Origin: Clostridium sp.
GTDB taxonomy: Bacteria; Bacillota; Clostridia; Peptostreptococcales; Peptostreptococcaceae
Direction of reading: 5' to 3'
Assembly (NCBI GenBank): GCA_022782605.1
Contig: JALFMW010000241.1
Span: 1 to 42,120, forward strand
DNA length: 42,120 bases
The notes beneath the pieces are model-generated. The model had not been told where the DNA came from. It saw only the letters and a list, made by a program, of their open reading frames with translations, and searched no databases. Both the position numbers and the translations under genes were made by a program. This document shows positions 27,019 through 36,558 of this stretch, piece by piece. How positions within the stretch are numbered: the first letter of the stretch is position 1; each line of letters begins with the position of its first letter.

Positions 27019-27375
27019 TTAAACCTCCACAACTTCATAAGGTATTAATTGATACATATAAATATTATCTGTAAATTTGTCTTTTAACCAAAATTCTACA
27101 ATATCATTTTTTTCTTCATCAACTAATAAAACGCTTCCTCTATTCAAAAGAACTTCTAGTAAATTATCTTTAATCTTTTCTGTAGTTGTAGAATTATTAA
27201 TATGAAAAACAACATATTGCCTATTATCGGGACAAATTAACATATAATATTCTTTTTTATTAATCATTTTTTTAGCAAGTTCTATAAGCTTTTTATTTAA
27301 ACAAATCATATCCATTTGCTTTTCTGTTGCTACCATTTGCTTTGCCATTTCATATAAGGTAATTGAACCTTCCAT
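27019..27375 (-). CDS. Unknown protein, first gene of the dut operon (118 aa)
   Basis: It is preceded by AAAGGAG and lies 24 bases below the sigma-A -10. The N-terminal half is helical (EMAKQMVATEKQMDMICLNKKL) and the C-terminal half beta-type (YVVFHINNSTTTEKI, VLLVDEEKNDIVEFW). No recognised motif. As the promoter-proximal gene of a short operon with dUTPase, an early role in nucleotide or host takeover functions is plausible but not shown. Confidence 0.7.
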   Translation of the reverse strand: MEGSITLYEMAKQMVATEKQMDMICLNKKLIELAKKMINKKEYYMLICPDNRQYVVFHINNSTTTEKIKDNLLEVLLNRGSVLLVDEEKNDIVEFWLKDKFTDNIYMYQLIPYEVVEV

Positions 27376-27398
27376 CCTTTTATCTCCTTTATATAATT

Positions 27399-27427
27399 AT
27401 TATAACAAAAATTTTATGGAAAATCAA
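27399..27427 (-). promoter_or_regulatory. Sigma-A promoter for the dut operon
   Basis: On the minus strand TTGATT (27427-27422), 17 bases, TATAAT (27404-27399). The -35 box lies inside the last codons of nrdG, and the transcript would run to the terminator at 25842. Confidence 0.8.
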
Positions 27428-27875
27428 ATCTCTTACGTAAGATTCTTTGATTACTACTTCCTCTCCATTTTAAATTGTAATCATATTTTTCTTGAATAAA
27501 TTGACCATCAATTAAAACATCAATATAATTTAAAATTTCTGCGGGAACCGCGTCTAAAGTATATCCAGTCCAGAGCCATATTGTCTTATTCGGGAACGCC
27601 GCCTTAAAATCTTTACACAAATTCAAAACTGTATCATAATTTTCTTTGCATAAGGGTTCACCACCTAAAATGCTTATTCCAGAAATATGATCATCAATAG
27701 AAGAAAATATTTCTTCTTTTATTTTTTGAGTAAATTCAATACCATAATTGTAATCCCAAAGTTCTTTATTAAAGCATCCTTTGCAATGAAAAGGACAACC
27801 GGAGAAGAAAACTGCTGTTCGCAGTCCTTCTCCATTAGAAATACAGTATCTTTTAATCTTTGCTATTTTTGCCAT
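27414..27875 (-). CDS. nrdG: Anaerobic ribonucleotide reductase activating protein NrdG (153 aa)
   Basis: A radical SAM enzyme that makes the glycyl radical on NrdD. The CX3CX2C iron-sulfur motif is at C27, C31 and C34 (SGCPFHCKGC), and the SAM-binding GGEP is at 71-74 (ILGGEPL). The C-terminal part (IDVLIDGQF, WRGSSNQRI) is typical of NrdG. I choose ATG at 27875, seven bases after AGGAGA. An in-frame TTG at 27881 is too close to that site. The gene overlaps the end of nrdD by 23 bases. Having both subunits encoded by the phage points to an anaerobic host. Confidence 0.93.
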   Translation of the reverse strand: MAKIAKIKRYCISNGEGLRTAVFFSGCPFHCKGCFNKELWDYNYGIEFTQKIKEEIFSSIDDHISGISILGGEPLCKENYDTVLNLCKDFKAAFPNKTIWLWTGYTLDAVPAEILNYIDVLIDGQFIQEKYDYNLKWRGSSNQRILRKRFDFP

Positions 27876-28787
27876 AATCAATCTCCTGTGAATCTATATG
27901 ATATACTCGATCATGGATATCTTGAGCTCGACCTTCATTAAAAGGGTTTGTAGATACGTATCCACAAATTCGCACAGCAATATTCATTTTATCAAAATCA
28001 TCATTTCCGCACTGTGGACAATGAAATTTTAAGTCATCTTCCATATGAATATTTCTGCATCCGCACACATGACAATAAGATGTCATTGTATTGATCTCCG
28101 CATACATAATAGTATTATAGATATGTTTAATTACTTCTAATAATGCAGGAATATTTTTTGTCATATTTGGTGTTTCAATATAACTGATTGCTCCACCTAA
28201 ACTCAATTTTTGAAATTCGCTTTCTATTGAAAGTTTATCAAAAGCATTAATATATTGAGACGGAGTAATATGATAAGAATTTGTTACATAATTTTTATCA
28301 TTTACACCAGGAGTAAAATCAAAATCTCTTTTAATTGCTTTTGCAAATTTATAAGTCGTACTTTCAATAGGACTTCCGTATAGAGAGAAACCTATATTAG
28401 TTTCTTTTTTCCATTCTTCACAGGTGTCACTAAGATATTTCATAATAGATAAACCTAATGCTTTACCTTTTTCAGTTAAAAGAGTTTCACCTCCTGTTAA
28501 GCAATAAACTGTTTCCCAAAGTCCAGCATAGCCTAAAGAAATACTTGAGTTATCTCCAAATAATAGAGGATCAATTACTTCTCCTGGTTTTAATCTAGCT
28601 AAAGCACCATGCTGCCATAAAATAGGGGCTACATCAGATTTAGTTCCTAATAATCTGTTATGTCTTAACATTAAAGCTTTTTTACATAAAAGTAAATTTT
28701 CTTTTAAGATTTTCCAAAAATCTTTATTTTCTTTTTTACTTAAAAGTGCAATATAAGGCAAATTAATTGTACATACGCCTTGATTAA
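27853..28787 (-). CDS. nrdD: Anaerobic ribonucleotide reductase NrdD, exon 2
   Basis: It joins to exon 1 at 29897 to give 2157 nt, 718 residues. The first two bases (TT) complete codon 408, so the junction reads GRFNQGVCTINLP, the conserved NrdD motif. A frame starting at the TTG at 28761 would be only the exon remainder. Further on lie the zinc site CxxC (CHVCGC) and CPQCG and the glycyl radical loop RICGYVS near the C-terminus. The enzyme reduces ribonucleoside triphosphates under anoxia. No start signal of its own is seen at the exon, which supports splicing over a separate gene. Confidence 0.93.
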
Positions 28788-28824
28788 CAAATTATATATT
28801 ACTATATAAATTAGACTATCTCTT

Positions 28825-29604
28825 CTAGTTATTTAAACTTTGGAAAAAATTATCAACTCTTATTTTTTGTTCTTCTTTTGGAAGATTTTTTATTTCTTTA
28901 AATAGTTGATGCGATTCCTTTTGTTTACCATATTTACGAAATGATTCTGGTTGTTTTCCATTAAAAATTTCTTTAAACTCTTCTCTCCATTGCCGAGCCA
29001 CTTTTTGATTAGTTTCTTTATTTTTTAAATTTCTTTGTTTTAATTCTTCCTGACCTTTTTCTGATTGATAATATTCTTTTAAACTTTTTGAAACTTTATC
29101 ATATCTATCTTTTTTTTCTTCTTCTGACATATTAGCATGAACTTGAATCATTTTTTGTCTAAAATCTTCTAAGGCTTCTTTATTCTCAAGTCTTTTTTTA
29201 TTAGCATTTCCGTCAATAACTGCTCTTTCATGTCGTTGTTCTGAAGTTGAAGTAGAAAGCATTATTTGACTTCTTTCTTCTCTTGTATATAAATTATTAA
29301 GATAAGTAAAAGAACCAGTTCCTCCATCATTAAGATTAATACATTTATCTTTTAAAAGTTCTTTCTTCCTTTTAATTAGGATTTTTTCTCCTTCATTAAG
29401 TTCTTCTTCACTATTAAAATATGTTAAAATAGTTTTAGTTAAACCATTAATTCCATATTTATCTTTATATCTCCTAATTAACTTTCCGCTACCATAATAA
29501 TTATCTTCAAGATTTGAAGTAACATGCTTACCATAATAATAACAACCATCTAATCCACTATCAGGATTATCAATTTTAATTTCATATAAATAATAATATT
29601 TCAT
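28825..29604 (-). CDS. Intron-encoded GIY-YIG homing endonuclease, Seg-like (259 aa)
   Basis: The N-terminal GIY-YIG type nuclease is seen as YYLYEI (4-9), CYYYGKH (21-27), NYYGSGKLIRRYKDKYG (35-51, with the catalytic Arg in RRYK) and LNEGEKILI (69-77, catalytic Glu). The remainder is Lys/Glu-rich and helical (MSEEEKKDRYDKVSKSLKEY) and probably binds DNA, as in free-standing Seg and F-Lim-type enzymes of T4-like phages. It would cut intronless nrdD alleles so that the intron is copied in. Start ATG follows AAAGGAG, but the start codon itself is in the arm of an 11-bp inverted repeat. Confidence 0.88.
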   Translation of the reverse strand: MKYYYLYEIKIDNPDSGLDGCYYYGKHVTSNLEDNYYGSGKLIRRYKDKYGINGLTKTILTYFNSEEELNEGEKILIKRKKELLKDKCINLNDGGTGSFTYLNNLYTREERSQIMLSTSTSEQRHERAVIDGNANKKRLENKEALEDFRQKMIQVHANMSEEEKKDRYDKVSKSLKEYYQSEKGQEELKQRNLKNKETNQKVARQWREEFKEIFNGKQPESFRKYGKQKESHQLFKEIKNLPKEEQKIRVDNFFQSLNN

Positions 29605-29677
29605 TTTAGATTCTCTCCTTTAAATTTATTTATAATATATAAAATTTTAACAACCTGATTAAATCTAAAATGTCCAA
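29602..29677 (-). promoter_or_regulatory. Start-codon hairpin and possible late promoter of the nrdD intron endonuclease
   Basis: CATTTTAGATT (minus strand, 29672-29662) and AATCTAAAATG (29612-29602) are a perfect 11-bp inverted repeat. The 3' arm contains the start codon, and the loop holds the ribosome binding site. TTGGAC (29677-29672) lies exactly 30 bases before TATATATTATA (29641-29631), which is in the loop. A transcript begun upstream could fold and hide the start; one begun in the loop could not. The control role is inferred. Confidence 0.5.
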
Positions 29678-29896
29678 AGTTTATTTTTTATAACTAGCGA
29701 GGCACTTCGAATAGTGATAAAATCTATTCTACTGGGCTACACACATCACCCATAGTCGTTACACCTTCAAAAATCTTTCGATTTAAGCTTGGCACGGTAT
29801 TGTCCTTTTTAAAGGAGTTCACCGTTAGCCGCCAATGCGACACCGCTTTATCATGCGTTCACCTCGTTTATTTAGACGGGACACCCTAATCAGTTA

Positions 29897-31118
29897 AGCG
29901 TCCCCAGTATTTATGATTAATCGGATCTCCAGGTAAAAATGATCTACATCCCATGCATCCAAAAACATCGCCTTTTAATTCTTTCATAACTTTTGCGGAA
30001 ATATAATCTGGAACAAGTTGTTTTGAACTACATTCTGCAGCTAACTGAGTTAAATACCAGTATTCACTATTTTCAGTAATATTGTTATCATCTAAAACAA
30101 AAAGCAATTTTGGAAATGCAGTAGTTACATATGCACCCTTTTCATTTTTAACCCCTTTAATTCTTTGTTTTAGAATTTCTTCTATAATTAAAGCTAAATC
30201 ATGTTCTTCCTGTTTATTTTTTGCATCTTTTAAATATAAAAACAAAGAGCAAAATGGAGATTGACCATTCGTTGAACTCATTGTGATTAATTGGTATTGA
30301 ATAGTTTGAATACCATCCGCAATTTCATCTTTTACTAAGTCTTCTATTGCAGAAGGTGAAAATACAGGGAATTTTCTTCTATACCTTTTTCGAGATTCTT
30401 CTACAAAAGGAGCTAAATGAGCCATATTAATAGTTTGACCGCCGTATTGTGAACTAGCCACTTGCGCACAAATCTGAGTTGTTACAGTAGCAGCAGTTCT
30501 AAAACTATGCGGTTTATCAATACGAACACCGCTTATAACAGTTCCATTTTGAAGCATATCTTCAAGATTTACTAAACAACAATTTGTCATTGGCATTGCT
30601 GGACTATAATCACTATCATGAAAATGAATTACACCAATTTTATTTGCCTTTTGAACATCTTGAGGTAGTAATAAAGTATCAGCTAATTCTCTACAAGTAA
30701 AACCTGCGATATAATCTCGCATTGTAGGAATAATACGAGTATCTTTATTAGAATTTTCTTTTTTAGACTCTTCATCTTCTCCAGAAATTAACTCATTTAA
30801 CTGTTTATATTTTTTAGTTAAATTTTCTTTGACATTTCTAAAGTTAGATCGATTTTCTCGATATAAAATAAAAGCTTTTGCGACATCTTTTCTTTTAGTA
30901 GACATTAATCCTTTTTCAACAATATCTTGAATTTCTTCTACTGTTAAAATTTTTTCTTTAGCAATGTCTGCAATATAGTCTGCAATGTTACCGGCTTTTA
31001 TTAAAGCATAATCATCTGTTTTGCCGTCTACTTCATAAAAAGCAGCTAAAACTGCATCAACAATTTTCATTTTATCAAAATCTAATTGCCGACCATCTCT
31101 TTTAATAATCTTATTCAT
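29897..31118 (-). CDS. nrdD: Anaerobic ribonucleotide reductase NrdD, exon 1
   Basis: Residues 1-407 plus the first base of codon 408. The N-terminus is an ATP-cone (IIKRDGRQLDFDKMKIVDAV, residues 4-95), the allosteric nucleotide-binding domain. The catalytic barrel follows, with FHDSDYSPAMPMTNCCLVN, then THTITSQ-like segments, and the Cys motif CMGCRSFLPGD just before the intron. The translated frame runs only three codons into the intron before TAG. ATG follows GGGAGG. The intron lies after a conserved GR, near the active-site coding region, as is usual for phage introns. Confidence 0.93.
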
Positions 31119-31188
31119 ATAAGCCTCCCAATTATTTTATTTTATATTTTAGGGTTTACAAATATATATGAAAAAAGTAATAAAAATA

Positions 31189-31452
31189 TTATTTATTATT
31201 ACCCATTTTAGATTCTTTTAATTCTTTAATTTTATAATTCAAATAAAATTCTGCTTTTTCTAAATCTTCTATCGTTTTTTCTATATCGGAAAGTGCGGCA
31301 GATGTTTTTCTTCCAGCCCTAGAAATATACTTAACAGTATTTCCTAAACAAAAATCTAATTGCCAATCTTGAATAACCTTAATAGGTTCATATTTACGAC
31401 CTTCACAATAATGTGAAGGTCTTGTTACTGAATTATAATCATCGTCTATCAT
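31189..31452 (-). CDS. DUF3310-family protein (87 aa)
   Basis: The pattern VTRPSHYCEGRKYEPIKVI, then DFCLGNTVKYISRAGRK, is characteristic of the DUF3310 family found in many phages, sometimes listed as a nucleotide kinase. The C-terminal half is a helix (LSDIEKTIEDLEKAEFYL). Start ATG follows AGGAG. It lies between the dnaE and nrdD genes in the same transcript direction, which fits a role near nucleotide or DNA metabolism. No kinase P-loop is visible in this copy, so I would not call it a kinase. Confidence 0.85.
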   Translation of the reverse strand: MIDDDYNSVTRPSHYCEGRKYEPIKVIQDWQLDFCLGNTVKYISRAGRKTSAALSDIEKTIEDLEKAEFYLNYKIKELKESKMGNNK

Positions 31453-31461
31453 ATTCTTCTC

Positions 31462-34142
31462 CTAATCTTCTATATCTATTTTTTCAGTTGTAAATCTTTC
31501 ATGTTGAAGTTTTATTTCATTTCCAATAACTTCAGTTATTTTATAAAGTTGGTGACAATTACTATGTTTATAAGTTTTTCCTACAAATTGATCGTCTCTT
31601 CTAAATCCTGTAATCATAAGCATATTTCCTCTACCAAACCATCCTTTTTCCATAACTTTTTTTGAACCATCTGGTTGAATTTGAGAAATCTGTTTTTTAA
31701 ACATTGCGTAATAGTCTCTAGTAAATTTTACAGAAACTACTCCTGTTGTAGTTAATAGTGAAATTGAACATTTTGTATCATTTTTAGCCAAAACTGTTCC
31801 AATTATTCTATACAATTTATAAATAGGAATTTGATGATTTCCCCTTTTAAAGAAATAATCTACTTGAGGTTCTGAAGGTAATGAAAAGAAATCTGTAAGT
31901 CCATACTTATTCATATCAACATTTTTTAATTCGTGATCGCCATGATAAAAACATAAAGATTGCATTTCCCAATGAGATAAACTACCTTCCGCGTATTTTT
32001 TCCAAGTTTCTTTAAATAATTCTGTATTATATTTATTTAAAATTTCTTCTTGATTAGCTTTTAACCATTCTCTTGGAATATTCATTTCAGACTGATAAAT
32101 TTTATCCCATTTAGTTTGTAATATACAAGTAACTCCATTAATAATTTCTATTTGTTCCGAATATTTTTCCATGAATTTATTAAAAAATTCTATTGAAACT
32201 TCATCAAAAGTATAATACTGTCCTACTTTTCTATAAGCTTTTAAGTATTTATTAAAATTAAATATTCTAACAGAAAGTTCTAATTTTTTAGGTACTAAGT
32301 TATGCTGAATAAGACCATTGAAATTTTGTAAAGTTAAACGGTTTTTAGGCTCACAAATTTGACTAATATAATAAGCCATAATCATTTTTCGATTACCATT
32401 AAAATCTTTATCTATTTCATCAAATGCTCCTGCTTTTATTAAGTTTATCATAATAGTCTTTGTTAAAGGGCATTTTTGCATGAAATCTTTTAAGCTAAAA
32501 TAAGGTCTATTAGCTTTAATTTTTTCAACAGTGTCTCCATTAATATTACTAAGTGCTTTTAACCCATATAGAATACGATTATTTTCTATATCAGGTTTAT
32601 AGCCATAATCTGAAGTATTTATATTGATAAGAGAAACTTTAATACCTTTTGAGGTAATTGCGCCAATAGCTTTTGCAATTTTACCATAATCAGAAGTTTT
32701 TTCTTTTTTTATTTTTCCACTTCGATCCGGCAAATCTTCATACTCATAATTCTCAAAATCTTCTTGTTCATATATATTTACAATCTCTTGGCTATTATTT
32801 TCTTCCAAAGAGCCACTATTTACAACTAGACATGCAGTATCCCAGTATATAGGATTCCAACGGGTGGCAATATATGCAGTTTGAAACCCGATAAAAGAAT
32901 ACGCGAGCGCGTGTATGGTAGAAAAAGAGTAGCCCATTTGAGGTCCGACCCCGCATTCCCATACATATTTACCTAGCTGTTTTGATTTAGCTTGGTCTAA
33001 AATTTTTTGATGTAGTTCAGGAATTTTACTCATCTGTTTCTTCCCGACAATTTTACGCGCGGTATTGGCATCTTTTAACGAAAATCCGCAAATATTTTCA
33101 TCCATTAACATAGTCATTAATTGTTCCTGAGAAGGTGGAACACCATAAGACTTTAAGAAATGCGGTTCAAGAACTTTCTGTTCTTCTTTTGTTAAACCAT
33201 ATTTATCCATTTCTTCATACCATAAACTAATATTATTCTTAAAACGAATATATTTATCCATTGGCTGTTCTCCACCATCTTCTGATGTCATTAGTCTTAA
33301 TAATCCATTTGCATCGGAAAGTTCAAGAATAGTTCTAGGTTTAATTTTTTTTGCAGCTTGAGCTCCTACATCTGAATCAAATTGAAATAAGTCAAGAATA
33401 TTTACATTATCAATATTATCCCATACTTCTTTACTATCAAGAGGTAAAACATTAGGATGAAAATATTTATCATAAGCTTCTCTTAATGTGAGATCTTTTT
33501 CAATTTCGCCATACTCTTTTAAAAAGTTAATAGCTTGAACAATTTTATCCTGCACTTCAGTTACTAAAAAATCGTATTTCGTAGCCCCTGCCCATTCTGC
33601 ATCATGCAAGTCATATTGAGTAGTGATATCTCCACTAGGAGTTACCATATAAGCATTAAATTCAAAAGGATCTTCATCATTAAAAATAACTCCAGATGCA
33701 TGTGATCCTCTTCGTGAAACTAATCCTTCAATACCCATAATAATTTCTAAAAGACCAGGATATTGATTTACTTCATTTATAAATGAATTTACAGGTTTCC
33801 GTCCTTTATCTTTATCTCCATAAACTACATCTTTTAAAGACCATAAGAAACCTCTTTCTTGCGGAATTAAAGAAGACATATATTGCGCAGTATCAATATC
33901 AATACCATCCGGAAAATCTTCACTTCTATATCCTCTACAAGCAGTTTGAATAGCAGATTTTGTAGTTTCAGTACCAAAAGTTGCAACTAAAACTGCACCA
34001 AGATTTTTTTTAAAAATATCATCAATATCAGAATAAAAATTCTGTCCACGTTCTATTTTGATATTTTTTAAAATCATATTTTTCTTACTCGGAGCTAAAT
34101 CAATATCGATATCAGGTAGCTCAATTCTTTCTGGATTTAAAT
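31462..34142 (-). CDS. dnaE: DNA polymerase III alpha-like (family C), exon 2
   Basis: It joins to exon 1 at 35171 to give 4002 nt, 1333 residues. The first two bases (AT) complete codon 441 (Tyr), so the junction reads FWRYLNPERIELPDIDID. Catalytic Asp residues lie in PDIDID (450-455), about ten codons after the splice. Further motifs: LVSRRGSHASGV (palm/fingers), helix-hairpin-helix-like segments near GLKALSNINGDTVEKI, and an OB-like C-terminal region (IIGTVLAKNDTKCSISLL). This is the polymerising subunit; it adds dNTPs to primers. Without the splice a start inside this exon would lose the catalytic Asp motif. Confidence 0.93.
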
Positions 34143-34186
34143 CGTGTTATCCATTATTTCTAATGGCACAGACTATATCTTATTCT

Positions 34187-34831
34187 TTAAATATTCTCTA
34201 TTAAATAACCATAATAAAAACCAGTACCACTTTTAGATCTTGCATTCTTTAAGCCAGTACGAGCACTTTCTACTTTATCTGTTTTGCAGATATGATTTTC
34301 TACAAACCATTCAGCACAGTCTTTAACAGAATCAAATTCCTTTTCAAAGTTGTCTTTTGAAATTTTAATTCTTTTTCCTGCTGCTTGTCTAAACGTAAAT
34401 CTTGGAATATTATTTTGATTTAATATATCATCTACTGTATTATGATCAATTCCAAAATTTAAAGCAGTTTTTCTTGCACTTCTAGTTTTATAATAATCTT
34501 CAATAATTTCTTTATTTGGTAATATCTTATGATATTGTTGACCACCAAATGTTTCATTATATCCTTTTAAAAAACTATTATAATAATCAATCCAATAAAT
34601 TTCTGCTTTATCAAGTTGCTCGAATGTTTCAATACCATCCTGTAAAATTTCGCATTCAAAATTTTCAAGACCATATTTTCTAATTGCTTTATAAAGAGTT
34701 TTATTTACATCATTTTCATGCGTACCAAAAGCATGTTTTTGATGTTCTTTCCATCTCTCTTCAACTGTTTTTACTGTTTGACCAATATAGCATTTATTAT
34801 TTATTTTGTTTGTTATTTTATAGATTAACAT
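34187..34831 (-). CDS. Intron-encoded GIY-YIG homing endonuclease, NUMOD-type (214 aa)
   Basis: A longer frame from 34849 would read its own ribosome binding site as codons (MKGDYC), so I choose ATG at 34831, eight bases after AAAGGAG. The nuclease domain is classic: LIYKITN (2-8), KCYIGQT (13-19), EERWKEH (24-30, catalytic Arg) and DKAEIYWI (74-81, catalytic Glu). A DNA-binding region follows with a helix-turn-helix-like stretch (ARKTALNFGIDHNTVDDIL) and a C-terminal module (SGTGFYYGYLIE) like the intron-endonuclease repeat IENR1. It is a different GIY-YIG branch from the nrdD intron enzyme even though the introns share their core. Confidence 0.9.
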   Translation of the reverse strand: MLIYKITNKINNKCYIGQTVKTVEERWKEHQKHAFGTHENDVNKTLYKAIRKYGLENFECEILQDGIETFEQLDKAEIYWIDYYNSFLKGYNETFGGQQYHKILPNKEIIEDYYKTRSARKTALNFGIDHNTVDDILNQNNIPRFTFRQAAGKRIKISKDNFEKEFDSVKDCAEWFVENHICKTDKVESARTGLKNARSKSGTGFYYGYLIENI

Positions 34832-34832
34832 A

Positions 34833-34904
34833 CAGTAATCTCCTTTCATATTTTCGCTATTATATATAAAAAATAAGATTACTGATTTTTACCATTCTGA
34901 CCAA
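34833..34904 (-). promoter_or_regulatory. RBS hairpin and possible late promoter of the dnaE intron endonuclease
   Basis: CAGTAATCT (minus strand, 34884-34876) and AGATTACTG (34841-34833) are perfect 9-bp inverted arms. The 3' arm takes the last two bases of AAAGGAG and the spacer up to the start codon. TTGGTC (34904-34899) precedes TATATATAATA (34868-34858) by exactly 30 bases, and the latter is in the loop. Control by folding of read-through RNA is inferred. Confidence 0.5.
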
Positions 34905-35170
34905 AACGGTAGAATATTTAAAGATTTTCGCACTTCAGATGGTAGCTCATCTTCCACCTTACTCCTTTCGGATAGTCGTTACACCTTCCTTATAAAGGCT
35001 TGGCACTGGATTACCTTCAACTTTACTTGCTAAGGCTTCCCTGTTAGCATAAAGATTAATAAGTCATTTCCTACTTAAACTATCGTTCTTTACACACCTC
35101 TGAGCATCAGAGTTCACGAAATTTTTTATACTATATATCACTATATAGGGAGACTATTTTAAAATTCCTA

Positions 35171-36491
35171 ATCTCCAAAATGGAAGCTCCCACTGTATAG
35201 GATCAAGCTGAGTCACTCCTAAAAGATAATGATTTAAACCAGAACAAGAAGAACCTCTTCCCGCTCCAACAGTAGATCCGCATTCCCAAAATTTATCAAT
35301 ATAATGTTTTAAAGTAATAGGGTAAGCAAAAATATTAGTACCTAATTTTTCACTAATAATTTTTTTAGTTTTTGCTTCTTCTTCCAATCTTTCCCAATAC
35401 TCTTTTGTATTTTTATTTAATTCTATTAATTTTTGAGTACATTCTTGATACCAATATCTTTCAATTTTATCATCAGAAGTCATTAAGGCTGCAAGAGTAG
35501 GATAATCTTTCGCAATTTTATTAATAATTTCTTGTCGTGTTTCTTTTGGATACTCAGGTACATCGACTTTAGGAATTGTTTGATTATGTGCTAAACTATA
35601 GTTTTCAATTTTATCATAAATTTCCATAGTATTTTTAAACATATTTTTTACAAAAGATTCATCAAAATTAGATAAAGAAAATTTTGTTATCATTTCTTCA
35701 TTAGAATGAAGATAAGCATCTTGATAAAAAGAATCTACTTCTCTTTCTTCTTGGTGTGAGTTTAAAAAAGCTTTATGAACATATCTATCTTCTTTTGATA
35801 AATAATGTGAATCTGAAGTGCATATCATTTTTATGTTAAAAGCTTTAGCTATTAAAGCAATTCTTTTATTTACAGTAATTTGTTCTTTACTAACTCCAGG
35901 TTGAACTTCTAAGTAAAAATCATCTTTAAATAAATCTTTATTCCAAAGAATAAAATCAATAATTTTATTATAAACTCTTTGTATAGTAGCTGTATCATTA
36001 ATTTTTTCTGCGGCAGTCAGCTCTAATATGCATGAACCTAGCTCTCCGCCGATACAAGCAGTACTTGCAATTAAATTTCCAGGATCTCTTTTTATAATTC
36101 TTTCAAGATCTTCTTTTAATGTATCAACTCTTGTTCCATTTCTTTGGTAGTTATTTAGCCATGCTAATGAAGATAATTCTCGTAATTGTCTATGCCCTTT
36201 TTTATTTTTACTCAATAGAATATAATGATAATGTTTATCCGCAGGTCTTTCATCTACTAAATAAATTTCATTACCGAGAATAACTTTAAAGTCTGGATTT
36301 TTTTCTTTGATTTCTTCTGCATATTTATTTGCTTTTGGATGCGCACTTAAAACTTCATGATCAGTAATTGCTATTCCTTTTAAACCTAACTCTATCGCTC
36401 TATCAATAAGGGCTTTAGGCGTACTTAATGCATCTATTAATCTTACATTACTATACATAGTATGATTATGTAAATCACATCTAAAATCCAT
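35171..36491 (-). CDS. dnaE: DNA polymerase III alpha-like (family C), exon 1
   Basis: Residues 1-440 plus the first base of codon 441. The N-terminus is the PHP domain (DLHNHTMYSN at 5-14, then GIAITDHEVLSAH, GNEIYLVDE, TSDSHYLS), as in DnaE-type polymerases, where it binds metals and can support proofreading. Before the intron lies GAGRGSSCSGLNHYLLG, a conserved family C motif, then the exon end LPFWR. ATG follows GAGAGG behind a consensus sigma-A promoter. A family C polymerase encoded by a phage is less common than family A or B enzymes and suggests a largely self-sufficient replisome. Confidence 0.93.
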
Positions 36492-36529
36492 CTATATTTC
36501 CTCTCTCTTATTTTTATCTTTATATAATT

Positions 36530-36558
36530 ATTATACCATATTTTTAATAAAAAGTCAA
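36530..36558 (-). promoter_or_regulatory. Sigma-A promoter for dnaE
   Basis: On the minus strand TTGACT (36558-36553), 17 bases, TATAAT (36535-36530). It is the best consensus promoter in the window and drives dnaE, the DUF3310 gene, nrdD and nrdG. Confidence 0.85.

Larger units (their letters stand above)
28788..29896 (-). ncRNA. Group I intron in nrdD (1109 nt)
   Basis: Exon 1 ends in U (29897) and the intron ends in G (28788). The internal guide GGTGTCCC (29885-29878) pairs with the exon end GGGACGCT, with U-G at the splice site. Core elements: Q-like AATACCGTGCCAAGC (29801-29787), R-like GGTGTAACGACTAT (29765-29752) and S-like AGAGATAGTCTA (28823-28812). GACTAT of R pairs with ATAGTC of S to form P7. 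The endonuclease gene lies between R and S, in a peripheral loop (P8 region). Removing the intron restores the NrdD frame and motif. Positions 29605-29896 hold the rest of the 5' core and no gene. Confidence 0.92.
34143..35170 (-). ncRNA. Group I intron in dnaE (1028 nt)
   Basis: Exon 1 ends GGAGAU (35176-35171). The internal guide GTCTCC (35154-35149) pairs with all six bases, with G-U at the splice site. Intron 3' end is G at 34143. Core: Q-like AATCCAGTGCCAAGC (35012-34998), R-like GGTGTAACGACTAT (34985-34972) and S-like AAGATATAGTC (34181-34171), with P7 GACTAT/ATAGTC. The endonuclease gene again lies between R and S. The R element and its flank (GAAGGTGTAACGACTAT) are identical to those of the nrdD intron. 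Positions 34850-35170 hold the 5' core and no gene. Confidence 0.92.

Noticed and set aside
27853-31118. nrdD interruption as an intein or pseudogene
   Set aside because: Stops occur on both sides of the insert in the nrdD frame, so it cannot be an intein; group I core and guide are present and all NrdD catalytic motifs are intact.
34832-34849. Start of the dnaE-intron endonuclease at 34849
   Set aside because: The extra six codons are the ribosome binding site itself; ATG at 34831 has correct spacing.
31462-36491. dnaE as two separate or frameshifted genes
   Set aside because: The break has all group I intron parts and an exact splice that restores the protein; exon 2 has no start signal at its 5' end.
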